25,515 nt of DNA. Origin: a virus. Shown here in pieces: positions 21,518-25,515 of the stretch (position 1 is the first letter of the stretch; the number at the start of each line of letters is the position of its first letter). A program made the position numbers and the translations under genes. The stretch is from the IMG/VR virus record IMGVR_UViG_3300032326_001208, positions 64,001-89,515 of that record. One strand, given 5' to 3'. The notes under the pieces were generated by a model. That model was given only the letters and a program-made list of their open reading frames with translations, was not told where the DNA came from and searched no databases.

Positions 21518-21545
21518 AAGGGAGAACATAGTTTCTCCCTTTTTT
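21518..21545 (+). terminator. rho-independent terminator after 21480
   Basis: AAGGGAGAA (21518-21526) pairs perfectly with TTCTCCCTT (21533-21541), six-base loop, followed by T4. It closes the envelope operon starting at 14767. Confidence 0.92.
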
Positions 21546-21555
21546 ATATTTATAA
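21545..21555 (+). promoter_or_regulatory. late-type promoter motif TATATTTATAA
   Basis: Perfect motif, 13 bases before the ATG at 21569. The -33 position lies within the terminator stem and has no TTTG, so this promoter can only be of the -33-less class. Confidence 0.65.
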
Positions 21556-21568
21556 TAAATAAAATGTT

Positions 21569-21772
21569 ATGGCACTACCTTGTCCAGCTTGTAGGAAACC
21601 TTTGGGACTAACTTTAGAATTTATATTTAAACACCCAGTTTCAGCCTGTCCGCATTGTGAGACCGTTTTGGATTTTACGGTAAACGATGAAATAAAAGAA
21701 AAATATAAAGAAGCACTTGTTGAGATAGAAAAAATTAAAAAAGAGTATCAGGGTGTGGTAAAATTTGGATAA
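21569..21772 (+). CDS. zinc-ribbon protein
   Basis: A 67-residue protein with a zinc ribbon, Cys5-x2-Cys8 (PCPACRKP) and Cys27-x2-Cys30 (ACPHCETV), followed by a charged helix (EIKEKYKEALVEIEKIKKEY). Probably a small zinc-dependent DNA- or protein-binding phage protein; no named family. First gene after the late-type motif at 21545, with the DUF2589 pair downstream. Confidence 0.75.
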   Translation: MALPCPACRKPLGLTLEFIFKHPVSACPHCETVLDFTVNDEIKEKYKEALVEIEKIKKEYQGVVKFG

Positions 21773-21796
21773 TTGGGTTGTTTTATACTTTTTAGG

Positions 21797-21805
21797 ATAT
21801 TTATG
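21797..21805 (+). promoter_or_regulatory. weak late-type motif GATATTTATG
   Basis: GATATTTAT keeps the ATATTTAT core of the late-type element but not its TAA end. It lies in the 75-base gap before the first DUF2589 gene (21848), 42 bases from the ATG. Confidence 0.25.
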
Positions 21806-21847
21806 TCCAAACAAGTTACAAAAAATTAATTATAAAAACTTAAATTT

Positions 21848-22462
21848 ATGGCAGGTATCGCAGACCAATTCGCAGGTCTTCCTATTGAAGATTTGATTGT
21901 TTCACCGATTGTTGGTATGGCAAAAGGTCAAGCAAAATTAAACGAAGTAACTTGGAAATACATTTCTGAAGTAGCATTCGTAACGGATGAAAAAACTAAA
22001 AAAACTAAAGCACGTTCTTTAGATGTTGAAATGAACAGAGTTGTAACCGATGGTGCAACAGGTGAACAAAAACTACAAAAAATTTATAGTAAAGTTCCTA
22101 TGTTACCATTAGTACCACTTCCTTCATTAGCAATTACTTCAGCAGATATTGAATTTGCTATGGAAGTAAAAACTTCAGAAGCAGAAAAAAGTGAAGTAAA
22201 AAGTGAAAGCAGTGTTGAAGTATCGGCAGGTGGCAGATTTTGGGGTATGAGCTGGAATGCAAAAATTTCTGGTAAAGTAGCTACAAACAAAGAGAACACT
22301 AGAAGTACTGATAACTCAGCTAAATACAACGTAAAAGTACATGCTGAACAATTACCAGCAACTGAAGGTATGTTGAAATTATCAGATTACCTAACTCAAA
22401 TGTTAGAACCATCTTTAATTCCACTTACCGAAGACCCAGCAACTGGTGGTGGTAAGAAGTAA
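21848..22462 (+). CDS. DUF2589 family protein
   Basis: A 204-residue protein matching the DUF2589 plan: an N-terminal helix (LPIEDLIVSPIVGMAKGQAK), then a beta sandwich, VPMLPLVPLPSLAITSADIE, the S/K/E-rich loop, and a C-terminal strand pair with VKVHAEQLPATEGMLKLSDY. DUF2589 proteins occur in bacteria and phages, usually in neighbouring pairs; their role is unknown. No signal peptide. The next gene looks like a partner with a similar core, so the two probably form a complex. The acidic S-E-x-K run at ~108-122 is unusual but fits the family's variable loop. Confidence 0.88.
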   Translation: MAGIADQFAGLPIEDLIVSPIVGMAKGQAKLNEVTWKYISEVAFVTDEKTKKTKARSLDVEMNRVVTDGATGEQKLQKIYSKVPMLPLVPLPSLAITSADIEFAMEVKTSEAEKSEVKSESSVEVSAGGRFWGMSWNAKISGKVATNKENTRSTDNSAKYNVKVHAEQLPATEGMLKLSDYLTQMLEPSLIPLTEDPATGGGKK

Positions 22463-22489
22463 TAAATAAAATAAAATAAAGGTTATATT

Positions 22490-22966
22490 ATGGCAAGATT
22501 AAATGTAGAGGAACTAGTTGGCGGTCTTTTAGAGGCCGCCATGGTTTCTCAAGGTATAAGTGAAAGACAGCATATTAATGCTCTCCGAAACTATTTCAAT
22601 GAAGATGGTACACCCAAAACCACTACCTTTAATATAGGTGGTAAGGATTTGGTTGTACCTCTTTATATTTTAGCGGACCATTCATCTATTGGATTAGATG
22701 AGCTAGATATTGAGTTTACTTGTAGACTTATATTTGGTGATGAAGAAAAGGAAGTATCCAGTCTTAAAAAATCTCTATTGGGGTTATTTAAGAAAAAAGG
22801 ATACGAACATAATATCAAAGGTATTGAAGTTGATTCAGGATACAATCCAAGTGAAGCTGGGATGGCTAAAATAAAGGTTAAGTTTAAGGCTGATGAAAAA
22901 CCTGAAGCTGTAAGTAGATTGATTGATGAATATATCAAAAATCTAGAAGACCCAAATGTAAAGTAA
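22490..22966 (+). CDS. DUF2589-associated partner protein
   Basis: A 158-residue protein with N-terminal helix (NVEELVGGLLEAAMVSQGIS), a strand pair (LVVPLYILADHSSIGLDELD), and a C-terminal half with IKGIEVDSGYNPSEAGMAKI and KADEKPEAVSRLIDEYIKNL. The V-P-L-x-x-L-x-x-x-x-x-I-x-x-x-E-L-D-I-x-F core mirrors the PLVPLPSLAITSADIEF core of the preceding DUF2589 protein, so it is likely the second member of the pair. No signal peptide. Ends one base before the second terminator-promoter cassette. Confidence 0.72.
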   Translation: MARLNVEELVGGLLEAAMVSQGISERQHINALRNYFNEDGTPKTTTFNIGGKDLVVPLYILADHSSIGLDELDIEFTCRLIFGDEEKEVSSLKKSLLGLFKKKGYEHNIKGIEVDSGYNPSEAGMAKIKVKFKADEKPEAVSRLIDEYIKNLEDPNVK

Positions 22967-22969
22967 ATT

Positions 22970-22998
22970 AAGGGAGAACATCGTTTCTCCCTTTTTTT
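22970..22998 (+). terminator. rho-independent terminator after the DUF2589 pair
   Basis: AAGGGAGAA (22970-22978) pairs with TTCTCCCTT (22985-22993), loop CATCGT, then T5. Nearly the same as the terminator at 21518. Confidence 0.92.
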
Positions 22999-23008
22999 AT
23001 ATTTATAA
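22998..23008 (+). promoter_or_regulatory. late-type promoter motif TATATTTATAA
   Basis: Perfect motif, 14 bases before the ATG at 23023. The -33 position lies in the terminator stem. Drives the CsgG-like gene and probably everything to 24775. Confidence 0.65.
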
Positions 23009-23022
23009 TAAATTATTTATGT

Positions 23023-23751
23023 ATGAAAAAATTAATCGTATTATTAGGTATATTGTTAATTACGAGTGGTGTGGGTGTTCTACATGCTCAAACAATAGGA
23101 AGTACTAAAACAGAAGAATTCAAAGCAGATTTTGAAAAGAAAAAAGACATATCTGCGTATTTAGATTATGAAGGACCAAAAAAGAATATTCAAATTCTTA
23201 AATGTGGTATTGGTGAGGAAGTGTACGAAATGTATCCTGAACTAAAAGAAAAGAGAGTGGGATTGGGTGTTGCAAATATCGTATTAGAATATTTGGATAA
23301 CCTTAATAGATTTGAATTCACCGAAGATAAGACTGAAATCAAAAACAGAATGGTGCAACAATTCAAAGCATCAAACGCTGGAATTTCTGAAAACAAAATT
23401 GAAGGTAGAGGTAAAATCAAATTAGCGCATTACTTTGTAGAGATTGAGGTATATGATTATTCAGTATCAGAAGATGAAACAATAAATTTAAAAGATGGTA
23501 TCAAAGATAATTTGGTAACTCGTTTAGGTTTACAGGTTCGTTTCACAAATGCTGAAAATGGTTCAATCATCGCAGCATCTGGTTTGGGTGAAGCTAAAAC
23601 AAATAGACAATTAACATTAGTTTCAGATGCTTCAATAGACCCGATTAAGTTTAACCAATCAACTATTAGTATTTCAACTAAAAAAGCATTAGATATAGCA
23701 TGTGCAAATATATTAGATAAAATGATTAAAAAAGGTGTATTCACTAAATAA
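23023..23751 (+). CDS. CsgG-like secreted protein
   Basis: A 242-residue protein with signal peptide (KKLIVLLGILLITSGVGVLH, cleavage near AQT). The mature part follows the CsgG order: KKNIQILKCGIGEEVYEMYP, GLGVANIVLEYLDNLNRFEF, DKTEIKNRMVQQFKASNAGI, HYFVEIEVYDYSVSEDETI, RLGLQVRFTNAENGSIIAAS, and a final helix (KKALDIACANILDKMI). CsgG forms the outer-membrane pore for curli export; related proteins occur in some T4-like phages, to my recollection. No lipobox is present, unlike the CsgG lipoprotein, so pore formation is uncertain. Paralogous to 14767. First gene of the unit after the motif at 22998. Confidence 0.8.
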   Translation: MKKLIVLLGILLITSGVGVLHAQTIGSTKTEEFKADFEKKKDISAYLDYEGPKKNIQILKCGIGEEVYEMYPELKEKRVGLGVANIVLEYLDNLNRFEFTEDKTEIKNRMVQQFKASNAGISENKIEGRGKIKLAHYFVEIEVYDYSVSEDETINLKDGIKDNLVTRLGLQVRFTNAENGSIIAASGLGEAKTNRQLTLVSDASIDPIKFNQSTISISTKKALDIACANILDKMIKKGVFTK

Positions 23752-23754
23752 TTT

Positions 23755-23877
23755 ATGGGAAGTAAAGCAAAGAAACCAAGAGCAATGAGAAGCCGTAGAA
23801 GCGGTATTAAAAAATTAGAATTAGTAAAAGCTAATTTAGCAATTTTAAAGAAATTAGAGAGTGATAAAACTAACTAA
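23755..23877 (+). CDS. very basic 40-aa peptide
   Basis: The ATG at 23755 is three bases after the CsgG-like stop and opens a 40-codon frame. The N-terminal half is strongly basic (GSKAKKPRAMRSRRSGIKK), the second half is an amphipathic helix (LELVKANLAILKKLESDK). Net charge is about +12, as in nucleic-acid-binding or antimicrobial peptides. It overlaps the next gene, which starts with GTG at 23861, by 17 bases. Too short for family assignment; the position and coupling support it. Confidence 0.5.
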   Translation: MGSKAKKPRAMRSRRSGIKKLELVKANLAILKKLESDKTN

Positions 23878-24775
23878 TATATTAAATGAAGGTGTGAGTG
23901 CTAGTGTAGTTACTTGTGATTCATGTAATTGGCATTGGGATATATCCGATGGTGGTACTCAACCTTACCTATGTCACAAATGCGGACATGATAATATGCC
24001 AATTAGCGAAGACCTTCGTAAATGGTTTGGTAGTGGACCAACTGGTGGTTGGGATAGATATAATACCAAAGGTGAAAAGGTTGGAAAATGTGGAGATTCT
24101 AAAAAAGGGTCTGCATATGCAGCCTGTTTATCAAATGCTAAAGCTGATAAATTAGGTAAAGATGGTAGAGCTTCATTTGTAAAAAGAAAAAGAGCTGCGC
24201 AATCTGATGCCGGTGATAGTAAGAAAGGTGGTGAACAAAAGAAAGGACAGAAACCTACATTTGTAAAGACCGGAGCTAGTGAGGGATTGGAAGAAAAATG
24301 GTCTCAAAAATATAAGAACTCAATAAATTGTAGTAACCCAAAAGGTTTCTCACAAAAAGCACATTGTGCTGGTAAAAAGAAAAACGAAATCATGACAATA
24401 GAAGAAAAAATGGAATTATTCTTGGAAAAGAATTGTCCAACTGACCCAGGTAAATGGTCAGCATCTAAAGCAGCCGCTAAAAAGAAGTTTGATGTATATC
24501 CATCAGCATATGCAAATGGATGGGCTGCAAAAAATTACAAATCAAAAGGTGGTGGTTGGAAAGTGTGTAAAGAAAGTGTTATGAAAGAAGTTGAAGTTGG
24601 ACCAGGACATGGAAATGATAGAGATATGGTTGTGGGTGTTGCAGAAATACTTCGTATGGTAGATGATGTGAATAATAGAAAAGAAATAGCAGAAGCTATG
24701 TTAAGAAAGTTCAAATCAGAAGATGTAATACATAATGCAGAAGAGTTTTTAACATTATGTGGAATTTCTTCATAA
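23861..24775 (+). CDS. phage domain-array protein (zinc ribbon, Lys-rich repeats, YPSAYANGW domain)
   Basis: A 304-residue protein starting at GTG 23861 with MIKLTNILNE, a start sequence common in phage domain-array proteins. Residues 19-41 form a zinc ribbon (Cys19, Cys22, Cys38, Cys41 in CDSCNWHWD and LCHKCGHDN). Next come a Gly/Lys-rich block (CGDSKKGSAYAACLSNAKAD, ~76-140), a KWSQKYKNSINCSNPKGFSQ block (~145-173), the phage domain with DVYPSAYANGWAAKNYK (~205-228; I recall it as DUF5872) and a helical end. All four are recurrent phage modules usually seen separately or in mixed order, perhaps virion-associated. The longer context argues for a structural or DNA-associated role; unproven. 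Confidence 0.8.
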   Translation: MIKLTNILNEGVSASVVTCDSCNWHWDISDGGTQPYLCHKCGHDNMPISEDLRKWFGSGPTGGWDRYNTKGEKVGKCGDSKKGSAYAACLSNAKADKLGKDGRASFVKRKRAAQSDAGDSKKGGEQKKGQKPTFVKTGASEGLEEKWSQKYKNSINCSNPKGFSQKAHCAGKKKNEIMTIEEKMELFLEKNCPTDPGKWSASKAAAKKKFDVYPSAYANGWAAKNYKSKGGGWKVCKESVMKEVEVGPGHGNDRDMVVGVAEILRMVDDVNNRKEIAEAMLRKFKSEDVIHNAEEFLTLCGISS

Positions 24776-24805
24776 TTTGTTAATATTAAAATAACCGATT
24801 TAGAC

Positions 24806-24866
24806 AAACGCTCTCATAGTTATTGAGGAACTAACCTAAAATAACTTTATGAGAGCGTTTCTTTTA
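24806..24866 (+). promoter_or_regulatory. hairpin covering the start codon of the TonB-receptor gene (terminator or attenuator)
   Basis: AAACGCTCTCATA (24806-24818) pairs perfectly over 13 bases with TATGAGAGCGTTT (24848-24860). After a two-base bulge, GTTATT pairs with AATAAC (24840-24845), leaving a 15-base loop. The right arm contains the ATG at 24849, and CTTTTATT follows. It could end the unit before it, or hide the start codon of the gene after it. Confidence 0.85.
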
Positions 24867-25515
24867 TTAATGTTACTTCCATTTGTAACGTATTCACAAG
24901 ACACATTATTTTCCAAACAACTATCCACAATTACAGTCCGTTCAGCGGGTAAGAAATCTACAGAAGTAGCTGTAATAACAACCATTCGTAATTCATCCGT
25001 AGTATCGGATGGAGTATCAATAGATTTTATTAAAAAAACACCTGATAGAAATGTAGGTGATGCACTTAAAAGAGTAAGTGGTGTAACAATCCAAAACGAT
25101 AAGTTTGTATTGGTAAGGGGATTGGCAGATAGATATAATTCAGCTATCCTAAACAAAACACTCCTACCATCAACCGAACCTGATAGGAGAGCATTTTCAT
25201 TTGATATAATTCCAACAGCATTAATTGATAACATTATAGTTGCTAAATCAGCATCCGCAAACCAACCAGGTGATTGGAGTGGTGGATTGGTACAAATTAC
25301 AACAAAAGAAGTATCCGATAACTTTTTTAATATCTCATTGGGAAGTGGTTGGGGTTTGGTTTCATCTCTTAAAGATTTTAAGTTAGTTCAAACTACCGAA
25401 TTCCCTTCCACATTCCCATCCACTTACAAATATCGTATTAGTGGTAATGGTGATAAAAGATTATTCACAAAACAATTTAGTAATCCAATTGCAGAAGGAT
25501 TTACATCATCGACAA
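24849..25515 (+). CDS. TonB-dependent outer-membrane receptor, 3' partial
   Basis: The frame from ATG 24849 stays open to the window edge, 222 codons seen. The signal peptide is MRAFLLLMLLPFVTYS-Q. A TonB box-like stretch (LSTITVRSAGKKS) leads to a plug domain: NVGDALKRVSGVTIQNDKFV, VRGLADRYNSAILNK, PDRRAFSFDIIPTALIDNII and DWSGGLVQITTKE, all typical of Bacteroidota receptors with R-G-L-x-D-R-Y. The N-terminal carboxypeptidase-D-like domain usual in many such receptors is absent. TonB receptors move large ligands across the outer membrane with energy from TonB. In this phage-like setting it is unexpected; the barrel part lies beyond the window. Confidence 0.88.
   Translation, partial: MRAFLLLMLLPFVTYSQDTLFSKQLSTITVRSAGKKSTEVAVITTIRNSSVVSDGVSIDFIKKTPDRNVGDALKRVSGVTIQNDKFVLVRGLADRYNSAILNKTLLPSTEPDRRAFSFDIIPTALIDNIIVAKSASANQPGDWSGGLVQITTKEVSDNFFNISLGSGWGLVSSLKDFKLVQTTEFPSTFPSTYKYRISGNGDKRLFTKQFSNPIAEGFTSST

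Larger units (their letters stand above)
21517..21560 (+). repeat. terminator-promoter cassette, copy 1
   Basis: TTAAGGGAGAACATAGTTTC, then TCCC, T6 and ATATTTATAATAAAT. The second copy (22969-23013) differs by one loop base and one extra T. It joins a terminator to a late-type promoter motif. Confidence 0.9.
22969..23013 (+). repeat. terminator-promoter cassette, copy 2
   Basis: Second copy of the cassette at 21517-21560: same stem, loop base A replaced by C, T-run of seven instead of six, and identical ATATTTATAATAAAT. Confidence 0.9.

Noticed and set aside
3249-23008. The reverse complement of TATATTTATAA contains the exact T4 late box TATAAATA on the - strand.
   Set aside because: All genes are on the + strand, the motif lies at fixed distances before + strand starts, and the - strand reading would drive transcription away from them into terminators. 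The match follows from the A+T-rich near-palindrome.
14767-25515. Type IX secretion substrates.
   Set aside because: The secreted proteins end in cohesin-like domains, not type A or B sorting domains. Only the two lipoproteins have a sorting-like fold, and their anchoring does not fit cargo.
1-25515. tRNA genes, CRISPR arrays, insertion sequences, integrase or attachment sites.
   Set aside because: None were found: no cloverleaf-like sequence ending in CCA context, no regularly spaced repeats, no transposase or recombinase motifs.

Overview
The window reads as part of the genome of a large, virulent, T4-like tailed phage that infects a member of the Bacteroidota. Phage evidence: all 43 genes lie on the + strand and are tightly packed, with many ATGA/TAATG overlaps. 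The set is typical of T4-like marine phages: UvsW-type SF2 helicase end, DUF3310, PhoH-like ATPase, 5'(3')-deoxyribonucleotidase, HD hydrolase, Hsp20, UV-damage endonuclease, ThyA, a gp55-like sigma factor, DUF5856-like and YPSAYANGW-type phage domains. Host evidence: A+T-rich DNA, starts mostly without Shine-Dalgarno, Bacteroidota promoters (TTTG ... TAnnTTTG), lipoproteins (one with a Q-K-D-E surface-export-like motif), cohesin/dockerin-like secreted proteins and a Bacteroidota-type TonB-dependent receptor. No tRNA, CRISPR array, transposase, integrase or attachment site was seen, and no gene-free stretch exceeds about 210 bases.

Layout. 3-1108: helicase C-terminus and three small genes. 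1317-4489: DUF3310, a large alanine/glycine-rich probable virion protein, a small gene, PhoH. 4611-6676: deoxyribonucleotidase, surface lipoprotein, small acidic protein, HD hydrolase. 6776-8864: Hsp20 as a single-gene unit, a 59-aa protein, a coiled-coil membrane protein with calcium-loop tail. 8921-13159: UV endonuclease, ThyA, cupin, zinc proteins and small unknowns. 13211-14608: membrane-anchored coiled coil, sigma factor, ferritin-like protein. 14767-25515: an envelope and secretion region with two CsgG-like proteins, two secreted cohesin/dockerin-like proteins (one carrying a C-type lectin), two lipoproteins, three small membrane proteins, a DUF2589 pair, a phage domain-array protein and the start of a TonB-dependent receptor.

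Regulation is unusually readable. Five promoters have TTTGG/CTTGG and TATATTTG (or TATCTTTA) separated by exactly 20 bases (boxes at 1283, 4580, 6017, 8891, 13185). A second set of starts is preceded by TATATTTATAA with no -33 element at that spacing (1593, 3249, 6691, 7312, 14214, 21545, 22998). This fits a two-step programme: host-type sigma for the first class, and the phage gp55-like sigma (13502-14224, with a possible clamp-binding tail) for the second. Terminators sit at the ends of units, and one terminator-plus-promoter cassette of about 45 bp is present twice.

The most unusual part is 14767-25515, where a lytic-looking phage carries secretion-pore-like, adhesin-like, lipoprotein and outer-membrane receptor genes together. 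I infer a cell-surface remodelling or superinfection-control module, but its function is not shown by sequence alone.
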